Under the pieces are notes generated by a model, which saw only the letters and a list, made by a program, of their open reading frames with translations, had not been told where the DNA came from and made no database searches. From Leptolyngbya sp. PLA1 (GTDB taxonomy: Bacteria; Planctomycetota; Phycisphaerae; Phycisphaerales; UBA1924): a stretch of 35,655 nt of DNA. Below, in pieces: positions 8,147 to 16,415 of this stretch (within the stretch, counting starts at the first letter, position 1; every line of letters begins with the position of its first letter). The stretch spans positions 1 to 35,655 of the forward strand of contig QWIH01000034.1 of the NCBI GenBank assembly GCA_021405315.1, written 5' to 3'. A program made the translations under genes and the position numbers.

Positions 8147-8172
8147 GTTCTCCAGGTGTGAGAACCACCTGG
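8147..8172 (-). promoter_or_regulatory. Interleaved inverted repeats over the ribosome site of the fliD leader gene
   Basis: Two inverted repeats overlap here. One pairs 8152-8158 (CCAGGTG) with 8166-8172 (CACCTGG). The other pairs 8147-8152 (GTTCTC) with 8160-8165 (GAGAAC). Both have seven-base loops. Read as mRNA from the minus strand, they cannot form together for steric reasons, since no linker bases remain. Both would occlude part of the GGAG that precedes the TTG start of the small gene at 8140. This could be a simple translational switch or a protein-binding site. It is seen in the sequence, but the function is inferred. Confidence 0.3.
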
Positions 8173-8319
8173 GACGTTCATCGGCATCGTGGGGGGGAGG
8201 CCTTCATCCTCGGGCGGTTATTCGGCCAGCCGCACCCGGGCGAGTTCGGGGGCGTATGAATCAGTTCGGTCTAGTCGGAGAGCCGATCTGACCCGTCATG
8301 AGTTCCACGGAGTCCCGCT

Positions 8320-8961
8320 ATGCCTGACGCTCAACTGCCCTCCACTCCCGCCCTTCCGAACTGGCTCCTCCGCACCGTGAGCGCCGTTTCCGGTCTGTTG
8401 CTCGTATGGGCCGCCGTCATGGCGGTACTGGCTTCGCTGGTGGCACCCCGTCCTGCATGGGTTTTGTTTGGGTTTGAAGTGGTTGTTCTCATCGCTGGGG
8501 TGATCGGCGTTGCCTTTGGCCGCCGCCGCTTTCAGGACGGGCAGGGCCTTGCGCTGATTTGCATTGCCGGTACGGTCTTTGCCTCGGCGGTCCTCTCTTG
8601 GCTCGGAAATCGGCAGGGGGTCACGCTCGTCGAATCGCGGGGTCAGGCCTCGCTGCTGGGCTTTGCGGTGGCGCGGGTGGCCATCGCGGGCTTCTTCGCA
8701 GCGGCCGCGACCTATGCCGTGCTTCGTCGCACACCGGAGGCACGGGCGTACGGCATTCGGGCTGCGGCCGCCTTGGTCGGGCTCGCGGGGCTCGGTGCCG
8801 CGTTTTGGTTGGGGCGTCAGCAGGTGGCTTCGCTCGCTCCCTTCGTCGCGGGTGGCGTGAAGCTGGTCGCCCTCGTCGTGGGCATGATCCTGGTCTGCGC
8901 GGGCGGGCACTGCACCATCCGGGCGTTCGAGAGCGGGAGAACGCAGCCCGGCGGAGTCTGA
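8320..8961 (+). CDS. Multi-pass membrane protein of unknown function
   Basis: A 213-residue hydrophobic protein with about six predicted membrane helices: around residues 18-41, 47-66, 76-93, 108-131, 143-162 and 170-198. The loops are short and Arg-rich (FGRRRFQDGQG; LRRTPEARAYG), which suggests cytoplasmic faces there. I recognise no domain or catalytic motif. GGAG stands seven bases before the ATG. It is alone on the plus strand, divergent from the flagellar run. Its end is only eight bases from the end of the aldehyde dehydrogenase-like gene on the other strand, with no terminator between. Confidence 0.75.
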   Translation: MPDAQLPSTPALPNWLLRTVSAVSGLLLVWAAVMAVLASLVAPRPAWVLFGFEVVVLIAGVIGVAFGRRRFQDGQGLALICIAGTVFASAVLSWLGNRQGVTLVESRGQASLLGFAVARVAIAGFFAAAATYAVLRRTPEARAYGIRAAAALVGLAGLGAAFWLGRQQVASLAPFVAGGVKLVALVVGMILVCAGGHCTIRAFESGRTQPGGV

Positions 8962-8969
8962 GGAGTCGC

Positions 8970-9839
8970 CTACGCCGACGCGGGGTGCCAGACCGTCTTC
9001 ATCTCCAGGAACGGCTCGATCCACCAGGGCGACTCGCACGCCGCCGAGTCCCACTCGACCTCAGAGTGGACGACCGTCCGCTTGATGTTCTCGGCGACAC
9101 CCGCCCGAAGGGTCTTGGCGAGGTCGCCGGAAAGGCCCGCTGCGTGCACGCCGTCGATGTCGCGGTGAGTGGCCACGAACGGCACGAGTTCGTCGAGATC
9201 CCCGGTGAGGATGTTGCATACGCCGGCCGGGAAGTCGCTCGTAGCGATGACTTCAGCGAGCACCGCGGCGGAGAGCGGATCCGCGGCGTCCGCGATCACG
9301 ACGGCGGTGTTGCCCGAGCACAGGACAGGCGCCAGGAGCGAGATCAGCGAAAGCAGCGGGGGAACCGGCGGGCACACGACGCACACGACGCCGGTCGGCT
9401 CCGCGAATGTGAAGTTGTAGTAGGGGCCCGCGACCGCGTTGTGGCACCCCAGCACCTGCGAGAACTTGTCCGCCCACCCCGCAAAGTGCACGAGCCGGTC
9501 GACCGCGAGAGACACCTCCGCCTGGGCTTGCCGGCTCCCGGTGCTTCCTCGGCCGGCGGTCAAGGCCTGCGCGAGCTCGGCCCGCTTGCCCTCCATCATT
9601 TCCGCGGCTCGGTAGAGGATCTGGCCCCGCAGGAGCGCGGACGAACCAGACCAGCCCGGGAACGCCCTCCGGGCCGCCTCCACCGCTTCGCGCAGGTCCT
9701 TCCGTGACGCGTGCGAGGCGTGCGCCACGACGCTGCCCTTGCGGTCCTTCACCTCGATCGACCGCCCGCTCTCGGAGCGTGGAAACTTGCCATCGATGAA
9801 GAGCTTGTACGTTTTCAGCACGTCGAGTCTCTCGGGCAT
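8970..9839 (-). CDS. Shortened aldehyde dehydrogenase-like protein, catalytically dead
   Basis: A 289-residue protein homologous to the N-terminal, NAD-binding half of aldehyde dehydrogenases (YKLFIDGKFPRSESGRSIEV; AVEAARRAFPGWSGSSALLRGQ). The whole catalytic domain with the Glu and Cys is missing. Even within the retained part the usual P-W-N-F-P-L is CPPVPPLL and the cofactor-binding K-P-A-E is I-A-D-A, so neither catalysis nor normal NAD binding is expected. The C-terminus ends cleanly in WWIEPFLEMKTVWHP, so it does not look like a frayed pseudogene. From memory, the same short form accompanies a full-length dehydrogenase and deoC in actinobacteria and planctomycetes. The start at 9839 has GGGAG just upstream. 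It follows the full-length enzyme by 41 bases. A structural or regulatory partner role is inferred. Confidence 0.85.
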   Translation of the reverse strand: MPERLDVLKTYKLFIDGKFPRSESGRSIEVKDRKGSVVAHASHASRKDLREAVEAARRAFPGWSGSSALLRGQILYRAAEMMEGKRAELAQALTAGRGSTGSRQAQAEVSLAVDRLVHFAGWADKFSQVLGCHNAVAGPYYNFTFAEPTGVVCVVCPPVPPLLSLISLLAPVLCSGNTAVVIADAADPLSAAVLAEVIATSDFPAGVCNILTGDLDELVPFVATHRDIDGVHAAGLSGDLAKTLRAGVAENIKRTVVHSEVEWDSAACESPWWIEPFLEMKTVWHPASA

Positions 9840-9880
9840 GGTTGCTCCCGCTTGCACTGGGTCTGCTGGTCAACGCGGTG

Positions 9881-11413
9881 TCAGTGCGTCCGACCGGTCG
9901 GCACATCGAGCCTGACGTACGCCCGCAGGCCCTGGAGGCCGCCCTCGCGTCCGAACCCGCTCTCCTTGTACCCGCCGAACGGGCTTGCCGGGTCGAACTT
10001 GTTGTAGGTGTTGCACCAGACAACTCCGGCCTTGAGCTTCCCGGCGATATCGAACACCTTCGACCCCTTGTCCGTCCAGATGCCCGCCGCCAGGCCGTAG
10101 GGGCTGTTGTTCGCCCGGGTCACGGCTTCTTCGGGAGTGCGGAAGCTCATGACGCTCAGCACGGGTCCGAAGATCTCCTCGCGGGCGATGGTGTGGCTCG
10201 GCTGCACGTTGCTGAAGAAGCACGGTCGGCAGTAGAAGCCGCGAGTGGGCAGCGAGGTGGCGCTAGCCTCGTGGTACGTCGCTCCCTCTTCGCGACCCAG
10301 CGACACGTAGTGGCTGACGCGGTCGAGCTGATCGCGGCTGTTGATCGCGCCCACGTCGGTGTTCTTGTCCATGGGGTCACCGACGCGGAGCGTCGCGAGG
10401 CGGCGCTCGAGCCGGGTGATCACCTCGGTCAGGATGCTCTCCTGCACGAACAGGCGTGAGCCCGCGCAGCACACCTCCCCCTGGTTGAAGTAGATGCCGG
10501 CGATCACGCCCTCGACGGCCTGGTCGAGGCTCGCGTCCTCGAAGATGATGTGGGGTGACTTTCCGCCCAGTTCCAGCGACAGGCGTGCACCGCGTGCCGC
10601 GACCGCCGCCGCGATCTTCTTTCCGACCTCCGTCGAGCCTGTGAATGCGACCTTGTCAACTCCGGGGTGGCTCACGATGGCCGCGCCGGTGCGTCCGTCG
10701 CCGGTGACGACATTCAGCACGCCCGGGGGTACGCCGCACTCATCGAAGACCTCCGCGAGCCGGAGCGCGGTGAGCGGGGTGGTCTCCGCGGGCTTGAGAA
10801 CGCAGGTGTTCCCGCAGGCGAGGGCGGGCGCGAGTTTCCACGCCGCCATCAACAGGGGGAAGTTCCAGGGGATGACCTGCCCGCAGACTCCGACGGGCCT
10901 GGGCGTGCGGCCCGGAAACGCGTAGGCGAGCTTGTCCGCCCAGCCCGCGTGATAGAAAAAGTGCGCCGCCGCGAGCGGGACATCGACGTCGCGGCTCTCC
11001 TTGATCGGCTTGCCGCTGTCCATGGTCTCGAGCACTGCGAACTCGCGGGCCCGCTCCTGGATGCGTCTCGCTACGCGGAACAGGAACTTGGCCCGCTCGC
11101 GTGCCGGCAGCCCGCTCCACGCGGGCAGCGCCTTGGCCGCAGCGCGCACGGCCTGGTCCACGTCTTTCTCGGTTCCCTGCGCGACGATCGCGAGAGGCTC
11201 CTCGGTCGCTGGGTTGATGGTGGCAAAGGCTCCGGCCCCGGCACGGGACCACTTGCCGCCGATGTAGTGGCCGTAGCTGGGCTTCACGACGACCTTCACC
11301 GTCTCCGGTGCCGGGGCGTAGTCCCACCGACCCCCCGGGCGGGCCGAGGCGACGGAGCGATCCGTCGCGAGAGGATCGACCGTGGGGGCGGAATGGCGGC
11401 CGTTGGTTCCCAT
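9881..11413 (-). CDS. NAD(P)-dependent aldehyde dehydrogenase
   Basis: A complete 510-residue aldehyde dehydrogenase that oxidises an aldehyde to the acid. The motifs are in order: PWNFPLLMA with the oxyanion Asn at 184, LKPAE with the cofactor Lys at 207, FTGSTEVG at 258-265, the general base Glu at 281 in LELGGKSP, the catalytic Cys at 315 in QGEVCCAGSR, then EEIFGPVLSV and SPYGLAAGIW. The start at 11413 was chosen because the frame upstream of it is antisense to the next gene. The first 40 residues are a variable tail. In this run it follows deoC and the zinc-ribbon gene and precedes the dead paralogue. The likely job is oxidation of acetaldehyde from the DeoC reaction, which is inferred from context; the substrate cannot be read from the sequence. 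Confidence 0.93.
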   Translation of the reverse strand: MGTNGRHSAPTVDPLATDRSVASARPGGRWDYAPAPETVKVVVKPSYGHYIGGKWSRAGAGAFATINPATEEPLAIVAQGTEKDVDQAVRAAAKALPAWSGLPARERAKFLFRVARRIQERAREFAVLETMDSGKPIKESRDVDVPLAAAHFFYHAGWADKLAYAFPGRTPRPVGVCGQVIPWNFPLLMAAWKLAPALACGNTCVLKPAETTPLTALRLAEVFDECGVPPGVLNVVTGDGRTGAAIVSHPGVDKVAFTGSTEVGKKIAAAVAARGARLSLELGGKSPHIIFEDASLDQAVEGVIAGIYFNQGEVCCAGSRLFVQESILTEVITRLERRLATLRVGDPMDKNTDVGAINSRDQLDRVSHYVSLGREEGATYHEASATSLPTRGFYCRPCFFSNVQPSHTIAREEIFGPVLSVMSFRTPEEAVTRANNSPYGLAAGIWTDKGSKVFDIAGKLKAGVVWCNTYNKFDPASPFGGYKESGFGREGGLQGLRAYVRLDVPTGRTH

Positions 11414-11433
11414 GGCCCCAGTGTATGGGGCCG

Positions 11434-12087
11434 TTACGCCCCGCATTCCGGGCACCGTGACCCGGCGTGGCCGGTTCGCGATGCCGGTCGTGGGTACCCA
11501 CATCGCTGGCAGAGCCCTTTCCGCCGTCTGGCCGCAGCGCGGATGGCACGGGCGCCGGCGTACACACCCCAGGCGCAGGCTGCGTAGAACACCCAGTTGA
11601 GTGCGAAGCCGGTCCAGATCGGCCTGAGCGGGATCCGACGGTCGATCCGGCGCGCCGGGAGGAGTCCGGAGACGACACCCTCCATGTTCACCCCCATCAA
11701 CCATTCGCGGCGGCCGGTCCTGGTGTCCTCCTCCGGTAGGTGCGACGCGTAGTCCAGCCAGCGCATGGCATACATCGGGAACCCGACCCGGACGTGTATG
11801 ACAGTCCATTGGCGGCGGCCGTCGGTCGTCATCGCCAGGCTCGATCCCATCCACACCTGCTCACTGATCAAGTCCGAGCGGATGCCCGGTCCCCAGGTCG
11901 CATGCCAGGAGCGTGTATCCCAGTCCTCGGGAGTGAGCCAGGCGGGCGGGGCGGTGTTGCGCGACTCGTAGGTCGCGACGAGATTGCCGTCGTTGAACCA
12001 CCCGAAGATCGCTGGCCCCCAAGCCGTCAGCACCGTGAGCAGCAACCCGACCGCGCCGAAGGGCAGGAGTCGTGCGAGTCGGCGCAC
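11434..12087 (-). CDS. Membrane protein with C-terminal zinc ribbon, unknown function
   Basis: A 217-residue protein from a GTG start. A membrane helix lies at about 8-30 and a second near 160-185. The stretch between them (about 130 residues, Trp-rich, with WHATWGPGIRSD and WTVIHVRVGFPMYAMRW) would be outside the cytoplasm. After a basic segment (RAAARRRKG) it ends in a two-pair zinc ribbon, CQRCGY...CPECG, placed in the cytoplasm. This RCGY...CPECG tail is very common in Phycisphaerae membrane proteins, which supports the taxonomic guess. It starts three bases after the deoC stop and ends 20 bases before the aldehyde dehydrogenase, so it is inside the deoC operon. I know no function. Confidence 0.85.
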   Translation of the reverse strand: MRRLARLLPFGAVGLLLTVLTAWGPAIFGWFNDGNLVATYESRNTAPPAWLTPEDWDTRSWHATWGPGIRSDLISEQVWMGSSLAMTTDGRRQWTVIHVRVGFPMYAMRWLDYASHLPEEDTRTGRREWLMGVNMEGVVSGLLPARRIDRRIPLRPIWTGFALNWVFYAACAWGVYAGARAIRAAARRRKGLCQRCGYPRPASRTGHAGSRCPECGA

Positions 12088-12090
12088 TGC

Positions 12091-13107
12091 TCAGGCCTCC
12101 GAGAAGTCGTACCCCGCCTGGTATCGGCCGGACTTCAGCCAGGCCAGTTGACGCAGGATGTCATTGCAGAGGGTGCTGGCCCCGAAGCGGAAGTAGTCCG
12201 GCGTGAGCCAGGGGCAGCCGTCGAACCCGTCCACACGCACGGGCCCGAGCGCCTCGTTCACCATCACGAGGTAGTGCAGGGCCTGCTTGGCTGTTCGGAT
12301 GCCTCCGGCGGGCTTCATCCCGACGACTCGGCCCGTCGCCGCGTGCCACTCGCGGATGGCTTCGAGCATCACGAGCGTGACGGGCATCGTGGCCGCGGGC
12401 TGGACCTTGCCGGTGCTGGTCTTGATGAAGTCCGGCGTGCCGGGGGCGGGGATGCCGGTCTCGAAGTCCACATCGGCCATGGCGCGGATGGCCAGATCGC
12501 TCGCGCGGCGGACCTGGTCGAGCGTCTCGAGCTCACCCGTCTCAAGGATCACCTTCAGGTGCGCGAACGAACCGTCCTCGCGGCGGCAGGCACGCTTCAC
12601 CTCTCGAATCTCGTCCGCCACCTCGTCGTGCCGACCGGCGAGGAACGCCCCACGGTTGATGACCATGTCGATCTCGTCCGCGCCGTCGGCAACCGCCCTC
12701 CGGGTATCGTCGAGCCTGACCTCCAGGGGGAACTGGCCGCTCGGGAAGCCCGTCGCGACCGACGCGATCTTCACTCGCCGGTCCGGGCCCAGCGCCTCCA
12801 CGCACGTGCCGACGAGTGCCGGGTACACGCACACCGCCGCCACGGAGGGCAGTCGGTAGCCGAGCACGGCCTCATCCCGGTCCCAGGGGCGAACGGCCTT
12901 GCGGCAGAGGCCACGGACTTTCTCGACCGAGTCCTTCCCCTCGAGCGTCGTGAGATCGAGCATCGAGAGGGCCATGAGCAGGCCCGCAACCTTGGCGTCC
13001 TTCTTGATCGATCGCTTGGTGAACTCCGCTGCACGCTGCGCGGCCATCACGGCATCGACTGACACCGAAGGGCGGGGGAGCATGACGTCGGGCGGGCTGC
13101 CGGTCAT
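12091..13107 (-). CDS. deoC: Deoxyribose-phosphate aldolase DeoC
   Basis: A class I aldolase of 338 residues that splits 2-deoxyribose-5-phosphate into glyceraldehyde-3-phosphate and acetaldehyde. The Schiff-base lysine is K229 in DFIKTSTGK. The proton-relay residues are D147 in GADEIDMVIN and K265 in GMKPAGGIRT. The phosphate-binding glycines follow, and RFGASTLCNDIL closes the barrel. It is longer than the 259-residue Escherichia coli enzyme, mainly through about 80 extra N-terminal residues, as in the longer eukaryote/actinobacterial type. An internal ATG at 13083 is an alternative start. Downstream and almost touching come the zinc-ribbon gene and two aldehyde dehydrogenase-family genes, a set that fits use of deoxyribose from DNA as a carbon source. 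Confidence 0.95.
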   Translation of the reverse strand: MTGSPPDVMLPRPSVSVDAVMAAQRAAEFTKRSIKKDAKVAGLLMALSMLDLTTLEGKDSVEKVRGLCRKAVRPWDRDEAVLGYRLPSVAAVCVYPALVGTCVEALGPDRRVKIASVATGFPSGQFPLEVRLDDTRRAVADGADEIDMVINRGAFLAGRHDEVADEIREVKRACRREDGSFAHLKVILETGELETLDQVRRASDLAIRAMADVDFETGIPAPGTPDFIKTSTGKVQPAATMPVTLVMLEAIREWHAATGRVVGMKPAGGIRTAKQALHYLVMVNEALGPVRVDGFDGCPWLTPDYFRFGASTLCNDILRQLAWLKSGRYQAGYDFSEA

Positions 13108-13123
13108 TCACCATCGTACGACC

Positions 13124-14077
13124 TCACCCCTCGCGGGCGATGGATCCCGAAGGTACCCCCAGCGAGGCGAGGAACTGGAGGGCTGCCGCCGATGCTGCCG
13201 CGCGATGCGCGGGCGTGGTCCACAGTCCGTAATGGCCTCCGGCTGGAATCACCGCCAGCCTGCCCCGTCCGGCTTCGCAGATCGCCGCACCGTCCGCGGG
13301 CGGGGAGATCGGGTCGACCTCGCCATGCAGGACGAGGAGCGGACAGGACAAGCGGGCGGCAACCTCGCGCCGATCAAAGCCCTTCCAGCGGGGGCCGATC
13401 CCCCGCGCGAGGCCGAGGAACCAGAGCGCGGGTGCCAGATTCAGCCTCCAGGGCAGACCCCATGAAATGAGCATCCGTCGGGCCGGAGTCTTGGGGAGCC
13501 GGTACGGCGCTTCCGCGATGACGCCACGCACCGTCAGGCCGCGCTTCGGGGCCTCTGTCGCGGCGTGGAGAGCGATTCCCGCGCCCATGGACCAGCCGAC
13601 GAGCACAATGGAAGGCGGGCCGTCAGGGGCGTCCGCGCCGGCCTGGTGCTGCAACTCCGCGAGCAGGTCGAGCACGGCGCCGGCCTCGAGGGCGCCCTGG
13701 GCGGAGAGGCCCGGCGCGTCGCCATGGCCCGGCAGGTCCCACGCGATGAGGCGTGAAGCCGCCGGTGCCAGTGCTTCGATGCGGGAGAGGGCTCCGATGC
13801 GGGAGTCGCCCCAGCCATGGATGAAGACAAGCACCGGGCCCCGGGGATCGCCCCCCGCCACGTCCCAGGCGTCGAGGCGGTGCTTCCCGGAAGAGAACTG
13901 GAACAGAGTGAAGGGCAGTGGGGGTGTGAGTTCCCCCGGGTCGCCGGCTCGGCCCGACGCGAGGGCCGCGGCGTACGTGCGACGGGGCGGGTGCGAGAGC
14001 ACCCACGCGGTGTACGCGATGAGGAGCATCACGCCAGTCAGGAGCCCCACGAGAAGAAGCCCGGCGAGCCCAAGCAC
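13124..14077 (-). CDS. Membrane-anchored alpha/beta hydrolase
   Basis: A 317-residue alpha/beta hydrolase anchored by an N-terminal membrane helix (about residues 2-28). The fold's landmarks are present: the oxyanion motif FIHGWGDS, the nucleophile elbow GWSMG, the acid in LHGEVDPISPP, and the histidine in AGGHYGLW. The domain resembles serine-aminopeptidase-like or lysophospholipase-like hydrolases (HGEVDPISP is typical), but the substrate cannot be told. GTG is the start, with GGGAGG ten bases upstream. It lies between rseP (20 bases) and deoC (16 bases) on the same strand and may share their transcript. Confidence 0.88.
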   Translation of the reverse strand: MLGLAGLLLVGLLTGVMLLIAYTAWVLSHPPRRTYAAALASGRAGDPGELTPPLPFTLFQFSSGKHRLDAWDVAGGDPRGPVLVFIHGWGDSRIGALSRIEALAPAASRLIAWDLPGHGDAPGLSAQGALEAGAVLDLLAELQHQAGADAPDGPPSIVLVGWSMGAGIALHAATEAPKRGLTVRGVIAEAPYRLPKTPARRMLISWGLPWRLNLAPALWFLGLARGIGPRWKGFDRREVAARLSCPLLVLHGEVDPISPPADGAAICEAGRGRLAVIPAGGHYGLWTTPAHRAAASAAALQFLASLGVPSGSIAREG

Positions 14078-14097
14078 GTCGTCACAGCCTCCCGGTA

Positions 14098-16290
14098 CTA
14101 GAGACCAAAGAGCGAGCGGATGTCGTTGAAGGTGACGACGAGGAAGACCGAGACGATGAGGGCCAGCCCCGCCATCGTCGCGATGTTCTGGAATGCGATA
14201 GAGGGCGGCCTCCCCCGGATCTGCTCGTAGATCAGGAACAGGAACTGCCCGCCATCGACGAACGGGATCGGGAGGAAGTTGACGACGGCGAGGTTGACGC
14301 TGATGAGCGCGAGGAAGAAGAGCAGCGACATGATCCCCCGCTCTGCGAACAGGGTGCCCACGTGCGCGATCCCGACCGGGCCTTTGAGGTGCTCGATCTT
14401 GACCGTGCCCTCGCTCAGCCGCACGAAGGTCATGTAGACATTGAGCATGACCCGGTGCGTGTCCTCCACTCCCAGCCGGACCGCGTCGATGATGCCATCA
14501 GCCTTCAGCACGAACTCCTCGGGCTGGAACACGCCCGATGCGGTCAGCGTGTCCTCCCATCCGAGTCCGTGGATCGTTCGGACGTCGTCCGCTGAGAGGG
14601 TCCAGATGGCCTCCTGGTCGGGTGCATCGGCGTCTGGCACGCCGCGGACCGGCACGCGGAGCAGCACGGGAACCTCGACCGTTCGCGAAGAGTCTGCACC
14701 CGAACGGGATGCCGATGAGGTGTCTCGGGCCGTGGTCGTCGCACGTTTGAGTGCCTCGCGGATCTCGGTGAAGTTGTGGACCGGCTCTCCGGCGATGCTG
14801 ACGATCGTGGTGCCCGGGACCCGAACGAGGCTGGCCGCCGCCGGAATGAAGTCCTCGGTGTTCCCGCCCCGGGCCGGGCGGAGCGAGGTGGCGGGCATCG
14901 AGAGCACGGCGAGGTCATCCGCGGTGTCCGCCGCACCGAATCCGATCTGCCCCTTGCGGTTGACCGCAACCTGGCCAAGGTCAACTTCGCGGAGCACCCC
15001 ATGGTCGTCCTTGCGCAGCACGACCACGCGGATCGTCGAACCCTTGCGGCTCTGAATCTCGACGATGCCCTGCGCGGGGCTCGGGTACTCCGCCGATCCG
15101 AGGAGCGCGAAGATGTCGCCGGTGCGGAGCCCCTTGTCCTCGGCGTTGGTGGCGTCGGCGACCTTCATGACCGGTGCCAGCCCGAGCAGGTGCGTGACCG
15201 GAATGACGGACGAGCCACCCCGGGGCAGCCAGTCGGACTGGAGCACCGCCCGGGGTCGGATGGTCACGTTCCGCGTGCCCGCAGCGCCCTGAAAGGTCGC
15301 GATGACTGGCTCGCCGTTTCCGGAGGCGACGAGCCTTGTGAGATCAAGTCCGGTCGAGGCCGGCAGGCCGTCAAGCGAGGTCAGTGTCATTCCCGGATCG
15401 AGCGACTCCAGCCCGAGCGCGGCGAACGCGGCTCGAATCCGTTGGTTCTGGTCGGCGTTGGCGCCTTCGACAAGCGTGCCGGAGAGGGGCACGCCAACGC
15501 CGATGTTCAAGAGCCCCGAGACTCGGTCGACCTCGGGCACGACCGTGGCAACCAGGATCCCGGCGCCGGAACGTTCGATGGTGAGCGAGACCGGCCTGCC
15601 CTTCTTGGCCATGGCCACGGTCAGCCCGATCTCATCAAACTTCTTCGGCTTCTCCCCATCGATCGAGAGCACGCGGTCCCCCGGGAGCAGCCCGCCGAGG
15701 AGCGAGGTGCCGTCCTCGGTGCGAACCTCCGCGACCGACGCCGGCGACCCCCCGCCGACCGAGCCGATGACCGGCGGCATCTCGGGTTTGCCCACCGTAT
15801 AGATCAAGATGAAGAGCAGAGCTGCGGAGATGATGTTGGCAACCACGCCCGCGGAGATCACGACCATCCGCTTCACGGGGCGGCAGTTCTGGTAGCTGTC
15901 GCGGGCGTCGCTGACCTGGCTCGGGTCCCCGTCCACCTGCCCGAGCATCTTGACGTAGCCGCCCAGCGGCAGCAGATTGATGCGATACTCGGTAGGGCTC
16001 GATCGGGCGAGACGTGCGCGGGCTTGCTCGCGCCTCTCGCCCGCCGCACTCGCGGCGGCAAGCTGAGTATTCGTGTAGTCGTTCTCGCTGCTCCCGAGGC
16101 GCACGCCCCATCCCTTTCGGAACGAGACGATCGCGGGGCCGAACCCGATGGCAAACGCCAGCACACGGATTCCGGCCCATCGTGCGGCGAGGAAGTGCCC
16201 CAGCTCGTGAATGAACACAACCGCCCCAAAGCCCAGGATGACCAGCAGCAGGTTGGGGAGCGCATTCAGAAAGTCCATCACACTGTTCAT
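14098..16290 (-). CDS. rseP: RseP-type site-2 zinc metalloprotease with extra PDZ domains
   Basis: An intramembrane M50 protease. RseP cleaves anti-sigma factors and signal-peptide remnants within the membrane. The zinc site HELGH is at 28-32 in the first helix and the third-ligand motif is FLPIPFVDGGQ near residue 680; the usual Leu before the Asp is Val here. At 730 residues it is much longer than the common 450. Between the two halves of the site I see three PDZ-like segments (around LLPGDRVLSIDG, LRTGDIFALLG and VPGTTIVSIAGEPV) plus disordered Ser/Asp-rich stretches. TAGGA stands about eight bases before the ATG. It is first in a minus-strand run with the hydrolase and deoC. Confidence 0.92.
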   Translation of the reverse strand: MNSVMDFLNALPNLLLVILGFGAVVFIHELGHFLAARWAGIRVLAFAIGFGPAIVSFRKGWGVRLGSSENDYTNTQLAAASAAGERREQARARLARSSPTEYRINLLPLGGYVKMLGQVDGDPSQVSDARDSYQNCRPVKRMVVISAGVVANIISAALLFILIYTVGKPEMPPVIGSVGGGSPASVAEVRTEDGTSLLGGLLPGDRVLSIDGEKPKKFDEIGLTVAMAKKGRPVSLTIERSGAGILVATVVPEVDRVSGLLNIGVGVPLSGTLVEGANADQNQRIRAAFAALGLESLDPGMTLTSLDGLPASTGLDLTRLVASGNGEPVIATFQGAAGTRNVTIRPRAVLQSDWLPRGGSSVIPVTHLLGLAPVMKVADATNAEDKGLRTGDIFALLGSAEYPSPAQGIVEIQSRKGSTIRVVVLRKDDHGVLREVDLGQVAVNRKGQIGFGAADTADDLAVLSMPATSLRPARGGNTEDFIPAAASLVRVPGTTIVSIAGEPVHNFTEIREALKRATTTARDTSSASRSGADSSRTVEVPVLLRVPVRGVPDADAPDQEAIWTLSADDVRTIHGLGWEDTLTASGVFQPEEFVLKADGIIDAVRLGVEDTHRVMLNVYMTFVRLSEGTVKIEHLKGPVGIAHVGTLFAERGIMSLLFFLALISVNLAVVNFLPIPFVDGGQFLFLIYEQIRGRPPSIAFQNIATMAGLALIVSVFLVVTFNDIRSLFGL

Positions 16291-16361
16291 CGGACGATCC
16301 TACGTCCTCGCTGGGGAGGATGATCGGGCTTGGGGCTGAAACCCCGGGGCAGGAACGAAGA

Positions 16362-16390
16362 GGCCCCGGCCGTGTGTGACGACCGGGGCC
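16362..16390 (-). terminator. Stem-loop downstream of the redoxin gene
   Basis: An eight-base perfect GC stem, GGCCCCGG at 16362-16369 with CCGGGGCC at 16383-16390, has a 13-base loop. It lies 25 bases after the stop of the redoxin gene in its direction of transcription. The bases after it on that strand (CTCTTCGTTCCTG) are pyrimidine-rich rather than a clean T run, so it is a plausible but not classic intrinsic terminator. Confidence 0.55.
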
Positions 16391-16415
16391 CGTGAACGCT
16401 GAAGCGGCCGATTGC

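Noticed and set aside
11414..11854. In-frame N-terminal extension of the aldehyde dehydrogenase by 147 codons
   Set aside because: It overlaps the zinc-ribbon gene, has no protein-like composition and exceeds the family length.
8970..13107. Bacterial microcompartment locus, because DeoC and aldehyde dehydrogenase occur in planctomycete microcompartment operons
   Set aside because: No shell-protein gene and no encapsulation peptide is visible; the dehydrogenase is not of the acylating PduP type.
14776..16323. A 515-codon plus-strand frame opposite rseP
   Set aside because: Composed of Arg, Gly, Asp and His runs with no fold-like pattern; the minus strand encodes the protease motifs.
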